A stretch of 64,000 nt of DNA from Lottia gigantea (GCF_000327385.1 NW_008707463.1:370341-434340); one strand, 5' to 3'; positions 11,278 to 23,782 are shown, counted from the stretch's first letter. Made by a program: numbers and translations. Notes: generated from the letters alone by a model not told the origin.

Positions 11278-11450
11278 GCTGCCAGGAGCCTGACGAATGA
11301 CAACTGGTAAAGCGCTATAATAAAGTGCTTTCCATGGATTTTAAGACATTGCAATTAACATTTATCCATTACTTTCAGACCATGTTACTGTTTCTAAGAC
11401 TTGTTGATTGTCAGGCTCAGGTTGTTACTTTTAATTAATTGTTTTTTCAG

Positions 11451-11576
11451 ATCATGTAAACGAAAAGCCCCTCGAGCCATCAAGGAAATCAGGAAGTTTG
11501 CGTTGAAGATGATGAAAACCCCAGACGTGAGAATTGATACAAGATTGAATAAATATATCTGGAGTAAGGGAGTCAG
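11451..11576 (+). CDS. RPL31: Ribosomal protein L31, coding exon 2
   Basis: Acceptor GTTTTTTCAG ends at 11450; donor GTAAGT follows at 11577. Phase 2 on both sides. Encodes (V)[19 protein letters not shown] through [12 protein letters not shown](R), the most conserved stretch of eL31. Confidence 0.95.
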
Positions 11577-11960
11577 GTAAGTTGAAACGGCGGTGTTTTG
11601 AATTTTTGGGATTTTTGTTTATGATCAGTTACTAGAGATTTGGACAGATTTTGTTGTATTTACCAGTGATGTCTAAGTTAAATATTTAGGATGTAGTTTT
11701 GAACATAAAGATATATTGGTACTGATTGACAATTCCACATTTTTCATTGTAGATTTATTGTTGAAAGCAATCACCTTCTCAAGTAGTCAACTTGATAAAT
11801 TGTTGGCAAAAGTATTGACAAATATAAACCCTTTTAGAGAAAACTTAATTTATCCCCCTGAGATGTTGTAGCATGTTCATTTCAAATTGTTTATTTTGAC
11901 CTCAAAATACCTTAAATGTGTTATGTCCAGTTGTAAAGTTGGATGAAAAGTTCATTGTAG

Positions 11961-12050
11961 TCAATACCAATAATGATGATGAGATCATTTGAGAAATTTC
12001 AATGAAATTTTCACACTTAAAGTTTCAGCCTTGTCTGAGTTGGTATTTTC
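11961..12050. repeat. 90-bp direct repeat, copy A
   Basis: Starts TCAATACCAATAATGATGAT and ends GAGTTGGTATTTTC. It matches 12883-12972 at all but about one position. Confidence 0.85.
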
Positions 12051-12399
12051 TACTGTATCATAATCAATAATGTTGATTCTGTTAGGGTAGTTGAAAACAT
12101 TCTATTTTCATTATTGGTCTCGCGCATGTCAGAAATAAGTCTAAAAACGTGTTAAAAGTATCAACCTTCATTATAGTTATAATAATAATCAACTCTTTAT
12201 TTTTACATGAGGACATAGTCCTGTTTAACATTCAGTCCATGGGGACAGAGACTCTTTAATTTACATAGTCAGAACTAGGTCCAAAACACTAACATTCAAC
12301 CCAATGGAACAATGTAATAAATGAATGGAGGAAAAAACGCTTAAGAAAATTAGAATAGTCTCATTGCTTCAATGTTACTCTCTTGATAAGGTTTTTTTC

Positions 12400-12738
12400 C
12401 AGTGTCTCACCTCATTGTGTTTTCAGTCTTAATTGCCTCTTTTACCGTCCAGGCCCCTAAACTTTGGAATGTTTTACCTTTTAACATTAGATGCTACACT
12501 TCTTTAGTGACTTTTAAGTCTCTTCTCAAGACGTTTTTATTTAAGAAAGCTTTTAATTTATAGATTGTTTTATTCCTTATATTTATACATATTTTTTACG
12601 TTTATTCATTTATATTTTTATACTTATTTGCCAATTTTACCAATATGTTGATACTTTATGAATTGTATTGTACAGCGCATCTGAGCACATATTGTGAAAG
12701 ATGGCGCTCTATAAGTGTCTTAATAATAATAATAATTA
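12400..12738 (+). mobile_element. LINE 3' end (non-LTR retrotransposon fragment)
   Basis: A reading ending at TAG 12561-12563 gives FTVQAPKLWNVLPFNI, then a TSLVTFKSLLKTFLFKKAF tail. This is the usual C-terminal end of LINE reverse-transcriptase ORFs (PKLWNSLP, then SFKSRLKTYLF). A 3' UTR follows that finishes in GATGGCGCTCTATAAGT and a (TAA)n tail, as many L2/CR1/Jockey-like LINEs do. It is a short 5'-truncated copy in the sense direction of RPL31. The family is not resolved. Confidence 0.7.
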
Positions 12739-12882
12739 AGAGTCGAAAATGGGATGTTCTGTTCCATCTCTGACCATTTGAGCACACTCTCTCTGTCATA
12801 TTAGCACAATTGTCTCCCTTATTTGAAAATCAGCTTGCTTGTTTATCTTGAGTTATTTTATTCTTCAGATTCCATAATTCTG

Positions 12883-12972
12883 TCAATACCAATAATGATG
12901 ATGAGATCATTTGAGAAATTTCTATGAAATTTTCACACTTAAAGTTTCAGCCTTGTCTGAGTTGGTATTTTC
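12883..12972. repeat. 90-bp direct repeat, copy B
   Basis: Second copy of 11961-12050, 922 bp away. The LINE fragment lies between the two. Confidence 0.85.
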
Positions 12973-13219
12973 AAGAATTTAACAGAATATAGCTATTATT
13001 ATTATAACTAGTTCGAAGTTGATTCATCTGTCCATAAAATGGTTACTCTTGCAATGTGGCTAAATTGTTTTCTGCAAAAGATTCCATGCAATTGTTTCTT
13101 TAAGATGGATGATACTGTTGTATTGCCGTTCTCAAACAAATGCATTATATATGGATGGGAAAAAATAGTCATTGTCCCTACCTCCAGGAATTTATTTACC
13201 AAAATAACTTATTTTTCAG

Positions 13220-13332
13220 GAGTGTACCTTTCCGAATCCGAGTTCGATTAGCAAGAAAACGTAATGAAGATGAAGATTCTATCCACAGACTTTATACTCT
13301 AGTTAGTTACGTACCCTGTACAGATTTCTCGG
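13220..13332 (+). CDS. RPL31: Ribosomal protein L31, coding exon 3
   Basis: Acceptor TATTTTTCAG ends at 13219. Encodes (R)[20 protein letters not shown] through [12 protein letters not shown](G). The donor is GTAATT at 13333, weaker than consensus. A reading that continues past it into the intron runs 25 residues further without family similarity, so the donor is preferred. Confidence 0.92.
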
Positions 13333-13495
13333 GTAATTACACTGGTTTTCAATTATCTTCTCTCAGAGATTACTCTGGTTATAGTAAAAACCTGTGAATC
13401 ATCTCCCAAGTTTTACTTTTTTTCTTTTATTTTTAATTTCTTAAGATCTTCTTTTATGTCACTTTGATTGCGGGAGCTGCAGCATTTCCAGCTAA

Positions 13496-13615
13496 GTCTT
13501 TCTGGAATTGCAGGAACCGCAATGGACGTAGAATTGGAATGTCCCAAATAAAAGTCAAAGGTGTCCCTGATACACCTAAAAAGGCTAGAAAACCTCTTTA
13601 CAATGCCTTTAAGAT
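13496..13615. mobile_element. Single-arm copy of the fold-back family
   Basis: Lies in RPL31 intron 4. TCTGGAATTGCAGGAACCGC and the closing AACCTCTTTACAATGCCTTT match the right arm of the element at 5475-5790. Confidence 0.6.
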
Positions 13616-13781
13616 TTTGTAACTGAATCAGGTTTCTTAGAAAAAAAAAAGGCTGACTTAAATTTCCACTGACTATTACTGGAAGCTAAAATCTTTTTAA
13701 TACCATTTATTGAAATAAACAATGACAGGTATAGAAATTTGTATGAAATATCAACTTTAATTGAGATATTATCTATTACAG

Positions 13782-13813
13782 GTAAAGAATCTATCACTGT
13801 GGAAAGCGATTAA
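13782..13813 (+). CDS. RPL31: Ribosomal protein L31, last coding exon
   Basis: Acceptor ATCTATTACAG ends at 13781. Completes (G)KESITVESD and TAA at 13811-13813, which fits the short acidic C-terminus of the family (human ends VNVDEN). Phase 1 joins the G at 13332. Confidence 0.9.
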
Positions 13814-13822
13814 ATAAATAAA
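13813..13822 (+). terminator. RPL31: RPL31 poly(A) signal overlapping the stop codon
   Basis: AATAAATAAA begins at the last base of the stop codon, with a GT-rich stretch from 13844. The 3' UTR must be only about 20-40 bases, as is common for ribosomal protein mRNAs. Confidence 0.7.
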
Positions 13823-13829
13823 AAAAAAA

Positions 13830-14030
13830 TAAAACTTAAATACTGTGTTTTATATGGGGTTGTCTATACGGCCCCCTTTTTGGTTGATGTTGTTTGAAGA
13901 ACTCCCAAGATGGCATTGGGATTGACAAGTAGTTTCTCTACCGATGCGGGTCTTAGCTCCTCATGCACCAGTCAGTCACTTCAAATACCTGAGTAATGTC
14001 TGCCAACAATAGTGCGCCATTCCAAATAAG
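13830..14030. other. Spacer between RPL31 and the minisatellite
   Basis: Ordinary-looking sequence with no gene; no feature seen beyond the RPL31 end. Confidence 0.5.
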
Positions 14031-17000
14031 AGATGGATAATGTCACCCGATAACAGTACACCTCTCCTATATAGAGCAAGGTAATGTCACCTGATAACAG
14101 TACACCTCTCCCATATAGAGCTAGGTAATAACACCCGATAACAGTACACCTATCCTATATAGAGTTAGGTAATGTCACCTGATAACAGTACACCTCTCCC
14201 ATATAGAGCTAGGTAATGTCACCCGATAACAGTACACCTATCCTATATAGAGTTAGGTAATGTCACCCGATAACAGTACACCTCTCCTATATAGAGCTAG
14301 GTAATGTCACCTGATAACAGTACACCTATCCTATATAGAGTTAGGTAATGTCACCTGATAACAGTACACCTCTCCCATATAGAGCTAGGTAATAACACCT
14401 GATAACAGTGCACCTCTCCTATATAGAGCTAGGTAATGTCACCCGATAACAGTACACCTATCCTATATAGAGTTAGGTAATGTCACTTGATAACAGTACA
14501 CCTATCCTATATAGAGTTAGGTAATGTCACCCGATAACAGTACACCTCTCCTATATAGAGTTAGGTAATGTCACCTGATAACAGTACACCTATCCTATAT
14601 AGAGTTAGGTAATGTCACCTGATAACAGTACACCTCTCCCATATAGAGCTAGGTAATAACACCTGATAACAGTGCACCTCTCCTATATAGAGCTAGGTAA
14701 TGTCACCCGATAACAGTACACCTATCCTATATAGAGCTAGGTAATGTCACCCGATAACAGTACACCTCTCCTATATAGAGCTAGGTAATGTCACCCGATA
14801 ACAGTACACATCTCCTATATAGAGCAAGGTAATGTCACCTGATAACAGTACACCTCTCCCATATAGAGCTAGGTAATAACACCTGATAACAGTGCACCTC
14901 TCCTATATAGAGCTAGGTAATAACACCCGATAACAGTACACCTATCCTATATAGAGCTAGGTAATGTCACCCGATAACAGTACACCTCTCCTATATAGAG
15001 CTAGGTAATGTCACCCGATAACAGTACACATCTCCAATATAGAGCAAGGTAATGTCACCTGATAACAGTACACCTCTCCCATATAGAGCTAGGTAATAAC
15101 ACCTGATAACAGTGCACCTCTCCTATATAGAGCTAGGTAATGTCACCCGATAACAGTACACCTATCCTATATAGAGCTAGGTAATGTCACCCGATAACAG
15201 TACACCTATCCTATATAGAGTTAGGTAATGTCACCTGATAAGAGTGCACCTCTCCCATATAGAGCTAGGTAATAACACCCGATAACAGTACACCTATCCT
15301 ATATAGAGCTAGGTAATAACACCCGATAACAGCACACCTCTCCTATATAGAGCTAGGTAATATCACCAGATAACAGTACACCTATCCTAAATAGAGCTAG
15401 GTAATGTCACCTGATAACAGTACACCTATCCTATATAGAGCTAGGTAATGTCACCCGGTAACAGTGCACCTCTCCTATATAGAGCTAGGTCATAACACCC
15501 GATAACAGTACACCTATCCTATATAGAGCTAGGTAATATCACCTGATAACAGTGCACCTCTCCTATATAGAGCCAGGTAATGTCACTTGATAACAGTACA
15601 CCTCTCCTATATAGATCTAAGTAATGTCACCCGATAACAGTGCACCCCTCCTATATAGAGCTAGGTAATATCACCTGATAACAGTGCACCTCTCCTATAT
15701 AGAGCCAGGTAATGTCACTTGATAACAGTACACCTCTCCTATATAGATCTAGGTAATGTCACCCGATAACAGTGCACCCCTCCTATATAGAGCTAGGTAA
15801 TATCACCTGATAACAGTGCACCTCTCCTAAATAGAGCTAGGTAAGAACACCCGATAACAGTACAACTCTCCTATATAGAGCAAGGTAATGTCACTCGATA
15901 ACAGTACACCTCTCCTATATAGAGCTAGGTAATGTCACCTGATAACAGTACACCTCTCCTATATAGAGCTAAGTAATAACACCCGATAACAGTGCACCTA
16001 TCCCATATAGAGCTAGGTAATGTCACCTGATAACAGTACACCTATCCTATATAGAGTTAGGTAATGTCACCTGATAACAGTACACCTCTCCCATATAGAG
16101 CTAGGTAATAACACCTGATAACAGTGCACCTATCCTATATAGAGCTAGGTAATAACACCCGATAACAGTACACCTCTCCTATATAGAGCTAGGTAATATC
16201 ACCTGATAACAGTGCACCTCTCCTATATAGAGCTAGGTAATAACACCCGATAACAGTACAACTCTCCTATATAGAGCTAGGTAATGTCACCCATTAACAG
16301 TACACCTATCCTATATAAAGCTAGGTAATGTCACCCGATAACAGTACACCTATCCTATATAGAGTTAGGTAATGTCACCTGATAACAGTGCACCTCTCCC
16401 ATATAGAACTAGGTAATAACACCCGATAACAGTACACCTATCCTATATAGAGCTAGGTAATAACACCCGATAACAGTACCCCTCTCCTATATAGAGCTAG
16501 GTAATAACACCCGATAACAGTACACCTATCCTATATAGAGCTAGGTAATGTCACCTGATAACAGTACACCTATACTATATAGAGCTAGGTAATGTCACCT
16601 GATAACAGTACACCTATCCTATATAGAGTTAGGTAATGTCATCTGATAACAGTAGACCCCTCCTATATAGAGTTAGGTAATAACACCCGATAACAGTGCA
16701 CCTCTCCTATATAGAGTTAGGTAATTACACCCGATAACAGTACACCTATCCCATATAGAGCTAGGTAATGTCACCTGATAACAGTACACCTATACTATAT
16801 AGAGCTAGGTAATGTCACCTGATAACAGTACACCTATCCTATATAGAGTTAGGTAATGTCATCTGATAACAGTGCACCTCTCCTATATAGAGCTAGGTAA
16901 TAACACCCGATAACAGTGCACCTCTCCTATATAGAGCTAGGTAATAACACCCGATAACAGTACACCTATCCTATATAGAGCTATGTAATAACACCCGATA

Positions 17001-18190
17001 ACAGTGCACCTATCCTATATAGAGCTAGGTAATAATAACACCCGATAACAGTACACCTATCCTATATAGAGTTAGGTAATGTCACCTGATAACAGTAGAC
17101 CTCTCCTATATAGAGTTAGGTAATGTCACCTGATAACAGTGCACCTCTCCCATGTAGAGCTAGGTAATAACACCCGATAACAGTGCACCTCTCCTATATA
17201 AAGCTAGGTAATAACACCCGATAACAGTGCACCTATCCCATATAGAGCTAGGTAATGTCACCTGATAACAGTACACCTATCCTATATAGAGCTAGGTAAT
17301 GTCACCTGATAACAGTGAACCTCTCTTATATAGAGCTAGGTAATGTCACCTGATAACAGTACACCTATCCTATATAGAGCTAGGTAATGTCACCCGATAA
17401 CAGTGCACCTATACTATATAGAGCAAGGTAATGTCACCTGATAACAGTAGACCTCTCCTATATAGAGCTAGGTAATGTCACCTGATAACAGTAGACCTCT
17501 CCCATATAGAGCTAGGTAATGTCACCTGATAACAGTGCACCTCTCGTATATAGAGTTAGGTAATGTCATCTGATAACAGTACACCTATCCTATATAGAGC
17601 TAGGTAATGTCACCTGATAACAGTACACCTATCCTATATAGAGCTAGGTAATGTCACCCGATAACAGTGCACCTATACTATATAGAGCAAGGTAATGTCA
17701 CCTGATAACAGTAGACCTCTCCTATATAGAGCTAGGTAATGTCACCTGATAACAGTAGACCTCTCCCATATAGAGCTAGGTAATGTCACCTGATAACAGT
17801 GCACCTCTCGTATATAGAGTTAGGTAATGTCACCCGATAACAGTAGACCTATCCTATATAGAGCTAGGTAATGTCACCTGATAACAGTAGACCTCTCCTA
17901 TATAGAGCTAGGTAATGTCATCCGATAACAGTACACCTATACTATATAGAGCTAGGTAATGTCACCCGATAACAGTACACCTATCCTATATAGAGCTAGG
18001 TAATGTCACCTGATAACAGTACACCTATCCTATATAGAGCTAGGTAATAACACCCGATAACAGTACACCTATCCTATATAGAGCTAGGTAATATCATCTG
18101 ATAACAGTACACCTCTCCTATATAGAGCAAGGTAATGTCATCTGATAACAGTACACCTCTCCTATATAGAGCTAGGTAATATCACCCAAA
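14031..18190. repeat. Minisatellite, 44-bp unit, about 94 copies
   Basis: The unit reads GTAATGTCACCTGATAACAG, TACACCTCTCCTATATAGAG, CTAG. It spans 4.16 kb with very few length changes; one unit near 17030 has 3 extra bases. Units vary at a few fixed sites: TGTCAC or TAACAC, CCGATAA or CTGATAA, GTACAC or GTGCAC, CCTCTCC or CCTATCC, and CTAG or TTAG or CAAG. Variant patterns repeat at 264 bp (14341 and 14605; 17397 and 17661), 220 bp (14801 and 15021) and 132 bp (15552 and 15684). This shows recent block duplications of six, five and three units. The array sits between the convergent RPL31 and M6 genes. No coding reading continues through it. Confidence 0.97.
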
Positions 18191-19402
18191 AACTAGTGTT
18201 GATGAACCCCTTACTCTGTTCAAATTTGAACTTCCCATAGTTTTAGAGTCATTAAATAAAGTAAACTTTTAGAAAACATTTATTTCAACTTGCACATTTA
18301 AAAAGACAAAATATCTAAAGATAAAACAGATATACACTTTATAAACAGAATATAGGTTATACTTTATTTCTTACAAAAAACTGGAGCCTGTTCAAACACA
18401 TGATTTTAGTGTTTTAATAATTTTATCGGACAAATTTGTTTTTTTCTTGGCATCAATTACTTAACAATTGTAACTGTTTCGCAAATTGTTTTTCAAGCGT
18501 TAAAACTCCTTCTGGTTAATTGAATTGAATTTTGTTTATTTAATAAATTTAACACATGCACACCAAAACCAAAATATTTTAAACAATGTGTGTTTCGGAA
18601 GATTTTTGACAATGTTATGTAAAATGCGACATGAATTCCCTGAAAAATGACTTGACTTATTCTAAAATCTGAAAATATAGTAATTCTGTAGAAAACGATA
18701 GTTGAAATATTATAAAAGATTTACTATAAGTCTATTAAAAGCGTATATAAGGCAAGCTAAATTGTTAAAAATTGTAATTTCATGATTTGACTAAGGCTTT
18801 TGAATTAGTCTACGTTGTGTCAAATTAGACGTTAACTATCGTCTCTCTAACTCGTCCAATAAAACCTATCAATTTTCAATATGGACGATAAGTTATTAAA
18901 ATCTGACCTTGTTCAGCCTATTCTGATGGTTATAAAGTAGATGATTCCCATTGTGTATTTGTGTATATATTAATATTAGGCCTATTACAACGGGCCAATG
19001 TTATATAGTTATCATACTGTCGTTTGCACGGAGCACGGCATGATGCTCTCGCGTGTATCAGGAAGTTTGAAGTGCATGAAACGGGCAAGCATACACTATC
19101 AGGCATACAATGATATAGAAAATAATCGGAAATTAGAAAATTAATTTCACTATATTATGTTGTTATTTCTAAATCTAAAAATTTCCTTTATTCTTTTCAT
19201 CTAAAAACTGGTGGAAACGGACAAGTCGCAAAATGGAGTTATTCCCCTTGAATCATAAATTTCAAAATTGCTGCAACATCAGATTTTTACGACGGATTTT
19301 TTAATTCTTCCACTTGAAACCTTTGGCTAAGGTTTTAATAATTGTGCCAAAATCTTCAACAATGAACCTTAATTTCACGTTTTCTTTATTAAGGAAACGC
19401 CC

Positions 19403-19468
19403 ACATACCGTATTTATCCGAGTATAAAACGTAATCGTGGATAATACGCACCCCGTTTTGGTTATAAA
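19403..19468. repeat. 'TACCGTATTTATCCGAGTAT' dispersed repeat fragment
   Basis: Contains ACCGTATTTATCCGAGTATA followed by GGATAATACGCACCCCGTTT. This resembles a widespread animal repeat with paired 'GTATAA-CGCACCC' phrases. Family name uncertain. Confidence 0.4.
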
Positions 19469-20028
19469 TGACGATAGCTTATTCATACAAATTTGATTTT
19501 AATGGGGTGTTTACCCAAACGAATTGCTTGTGCCATTGATTGATAATCCTACTTATTCTTAGGTGCTGAAACACCCCACATGCAAACCTATCCCCAGAGT
19601 TTGTAGCAAAGATGAAAAGAATAAAGAGTCGCCTAATGAAGCTAATGAAAGTTATATCATCAATATTTAAAATATATACAAGTTGACGGAAACAGTAACA
19701 AGAAAACAAGCTGTACACAAAACACGACTAAACTTGGTCTGATATTTCTCATCCTGTCAAATCTTATCATGGCAGAATCTGAAACATGAGGATGGGTTCA
19801 CATTTGAGAAGTTTTCTACCTTGCAGCCAAGTTTGAGCCAATGGTAAAAATTTATAATACCCAGCTATATTACCATGATTGTAAGGTTGTACAAGAGTGT
19901 ATGCATTACCATTTGAATAAGGGATGAATATCTGGTGGAGCATTTTGACTTCTTGATGAAAACTTGTCAAATTCGAACTCATCCAAACAGACTACAACTA
20001 GACTATAGTATTATAAACAATAACAAGA

Positions 20029-20049
20029 TTAATAATAATAATAATAATT
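20029..20049. repeat. (TAA)n microsatellite
   Basis: Six to seven TAA units. Confidence 0.75.
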
Positions 20050-21075
20050 ATTAGAAAAAACAAGATTTCCTCATTGTTGCATATTTCTAGAATTTTTAGA
20101 TCTTTCTTAGTTTGCTTTTGCTATGTTCAGGACATTTATTTGTTGCAAATTTTGAAATTGGACGATGTTGTTTTGCTGTTTTATGTGTAGGTGATGTTTA
20201 ATAATGGCGTTACATTTACGACATCGGAGAAAGAAATTTCTTTCATCTTAATGATAAACTCTCTTGAATTCCACACATAACCACTATTGTAATTAGCAAA
20301 ACCACAATTTTTAACTGCCAAAAATCGACCAAGCAAACAACGACAAGATCCTGTCAAAAATCCTGAAAATACCCAACATGTGAAGTATATTATATACAGG
20401 GATGGTCCAATATCGTACAAAATGATGTCATATCGCCTTTTTAACTACCGTATCTAAATTATTTACATGATCTACCTTAATATTAGAATCGCAATGAGAA
20501 TTTTTCAACATGGTCATGATTGACACTACAACCTTTTCACTGAGTCACTTTAAATTCTTCCATAGATTGTCTATTCCAAACCACATGCAAGCTTTAGACC
20601 ATGTATTCCGCCATGTATTCAGCCACGTATGCTACATGTATCTGTTTATCCACATTTTTGACTTCCTGTGATGCATGTGTTTAAGTTGCTCTAGCATAAA
20701 ATATTTCTACATGAAATTCTGTTCATTAATGTTTTAATAGTTTGAAATTTTTAATTTTTAAAAATATATTTTTGGCCCTTTTTTGCTAAAATTTTAAGGC
20801 TTTGCAATCTCATAACAAAATATCTGCCATTTTTGTATCAAAAACAATGTTTTCTTTTTTTAAATCAACTTTGGTGCATGTGCACTGAACAACATGTGCA
20901 TTTGATTTTGTGAAGTGCCCTTCTGGAGATAAACCTGAAAAAAAATGTTGCTATTCTCTGACAACATCACAAAACTCACGGAAAGAAGCTGAGATGACTA
21001 ATTAAATCACAGAATGGTGTCAGGTGTTTTTAGAATCACAGAAGTTTGAAAGTGAATAATATTGACTACGGCAAG

Positions 21076-21104
21076 AAATAATAATAATAATAATAATAAT
21101 AATA
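21076..21104. repeat. (TAA)n microsatellite
   Basis: About nine TAA units. Confidence 0.8.
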
Positions 21105-22094
21105 TTGATTAATATATTATATAAAATAACTTAGATTTGAAATTGAGCTAAATATATCTGAAGATAATGCGAAGGAAAATATTGGTATTGTAATGTGTGG
21201 TGACTCTTTCAGATTCCAGAAACCAGAAAATTAATATTGAGATTGTTAATGTCATTAAATTAAAAATAAAATCTTTCAATAGTAATTATAGTTCACTATA
21301 TACTAACTATTAATATACCTATAAATAAAAACCTCCCATAATTCAATTTCATAAATACAGTAGAACTGAAACACCCCGAATTGTTGAGATTGTGATGTTT
21401 TAAAATTCTGAGCTACATGAATATTCATGAGGTCAAAAATGAAAGCATAGCCTTCTCTTTAATTCCTCCCATGAGATAAATACAGTAGAAATATACATAA
21501 ACTGAAAACTGGACTAGAAAAATGAAATGAAATGAATTATACAGAATGAAAATAAATTTACAAAATGAACAAGATGCAAAATTATTTTTCTTCCAACTCA
21601 ATATAAAGATTTTGCTCGTTTATTAATTTATGAATTTCTATTGAAAAATTAAGATATGAAGAACACCAGTTGCTGAAATTATGTAAATTCCTCTTATAAA
21701 TGACTTGACCAGCTTATAGAATACATAGATAACTGTATCACCTTTCAAAAAGACATTCTGATATTGTACACAAAATAAAAACTAAGTTCTATCAGCTGGT
21801 AAAACAAATATTAAGATGAATATCCGATCTTGTAAATATTATTGCTATTTTTCTACTTAATTTTACAATTGTTTGAGCAATCTATAATAATTATGCAAAA
21901 GCTAAATATTTGCTATTTCTACCATGCAAAGAATAATATTTGAATAATACTATTGAGCCAGTAATTTTTAAAGAGTATAGAGGTATCGCTTCTAATAGAA
22001 TAATTAAAACAAAATCTTAAAACCAATCTATCATACTAGAGTGTTTTCACTGAATAACTTCTAAATACAATATGTAGTTAGATAATAAATAACT

Positions 22095-22215
22095 GAGACC
22101 ATAATTTACAAAACCTAAACTTACGATCATCATTCTCTTTATCTGATTGGTCAGATTGGGGTTTATATGTAGCCTAATTAACCAATCAAAATACTGTATT
22201 TCGTAAAACCTTGAT
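22095..22215. mobile_element. Palindromic MITE-like element, second copy
   Basis: Has TCTGATTGGTCAGATT near 22140 and TTAACCAATCAAAATACTGT near 22178, ending TTCGTAAAACCTTGATTTT. Related to 8110-8260. Confidence 0.5.
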
Positions 22216-23228
22216 TTTATTTAAGTTAAGATTTCAAGATTAATGTCCATGAACATAATTTAAAAGATAACAAATCTAGATTCTAGATACACCCTAATCA
22301 TTACGTTATGACAGTCTTAGTTGAGATGTCTCTACCAACATCTTGGAGAAAGCGAAAGTAGAAATACATAAAATATAGAGTATTATCTTCAAGTACTGTG
22401 TAACAATTATATCTAATGAATATTCATCAATTAATAATCATACAAATTATATGCATTTCTTTTTTTGGGGGCGTGAAACTGTCAAAGATAGGTCAGGAAA
22501 TTTGAAGATTTGTGAAATGACCATATAAAGATATTTTTTTGTTTTTAAATAGGTAAGCCTAATTGTTTTTTGTTTCAGAATAAAGATCTGTTGTTAGGAT
22601 ATTTGTTGAAATATGGGACCAGATTTGAAAGAAAGGAATACCTTCATCACTGATGTTTAAACTTCTCTCATCTTCAAATTTCTTGACACCAAAGTTTTGA
22701 GTTTCATTACCACGATTTAACAAATTATTTCATCATTTTTTTTTTAACTTTTGAAGTTTTATGTCATTAATCAACAGAAAGAACCTAACTCTTCAAACTT
22801 GAAATTTTAAATCGGGATTTGGATCAAATAAATGACACTTGAATAGAATCCCCCAATATTTCTAAGAAAAATGTTCAAATGTACATTCTTTCACTTAAAT
22901 CAGTCTGGTTTTTTTTGCTCATATTCCTGAAGCCATACTTAATTCTCCGTTCTGCAAACTGATGAGTATTTTTAAAACATAATCCAAATTGATCCATGCT
23001 ATTCACATTACTGGTGTTAGTGCTCTTCTACCAGAATCTATAACATTTGATTTCAGAGGGTTACAAAGATCAAAAGAAACATGTATCCAAAATGGCCGCT
23101 GTCAATGTTTTGAAGTTCAAAGAGCCAGGTTCTGTGTTTTGACTTCTACTACCATCATCCATAATATTTGAGCAATACAATCAGTGTAGTTGAAAATTTT
23201 GTGGCGCAATTTAAAAATATTTGTCACA

Positions 23229-23332
23229 TGGTGCATCAGAGCTTCATAATGTGGTGCATCAGAGCTTCATAATGTGGTGCATCAGAGCTTCATAATGTGG
23301 TGCATCAGAGCTTCATAATGTGGTGCATCAGA
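23229..23332. repeat. 23-bp tandem repeat, about 4.5 copies
   Basis: The unit GTGCATCAGAGCTTCATAAT plus GTG is perfect in four consecutive copies. It lies about 450 bp downstream of the M6 stop codon, so it is probably in the 3' UTR. Confidence 0.9.
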
Positions 23333-23782
23333 CACACAAGTCACATGCCAATTTAAAAAACAACATCGTCTGCTGCCCGTCACTGGTCACACAAAACACT
23401 ACAGCAGTAAGCCTCCTCGTTACACTAGGCGCAAAGCACGAATAATTCAAAAATTATAAAACTGAAAAACAGTTATTGAAGCAAAAATCTAAAAAGGTTT
23501 TTTTCGCGATTTTAAAAAAACCTTATACACTAAATTATTAAAATGATGATAATCCTGTGTATATATAAGTATCCATGGAAACGATAGTAAAATGATACTC
23601 CTTAAAAATATTGATCCATTTCTGCTAAATTCCATTATTTTGATGTTAGATGAAAAATGGCGCATGCATGAAATTTGGTCTTTTTTGAAAATATATACAC
23701 TGGCAACTTGGTTCTTTCTGTGGTTATTTAAATTTTAATAAATACCACTGGATATTGCACATAATATTTCCGACGTCTGTCA

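Larger units (their letters stand above)
11577..13219 (+). other. RPL31: RPL31 intron 3
   Basis: A 1.6-kb intron between GTAAGT and TATTTTTCAG. It holds two 90-bp direct repeats, a LINE 3' end and several short AT-rich runs; nothing else is recognisable. Confidence 0.8.
18191..23782 (-). other. M6 3' UTR and intergenic DNA
   Basis: No coding sequence recognised on either strand. The M6 transcript reads leftward into this span, but I cannot fix its poly(A) site. Contents: a dispersed repeat fragment at 19403-19468, TAA microsatellites at 20029-20049 and 21076-21104, a palindromic element at 22095-22215 and a 23-bp tandem repeat at 23229-23332. Confidence 0.5.

Noticed and set aside
13333-13397. 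Extension of RPL31 exon 3 to a stop at 13397
   Set aside because: The extra residues do not match the family, while splicing at 13333 to 13782 gives a normal eL31 C-terminus.
14031-18190. CRISPR-like regular repeat
   Set aside because: Units abut with no unique spacers and the DNA is animal nuclear; it is a minisatellite.
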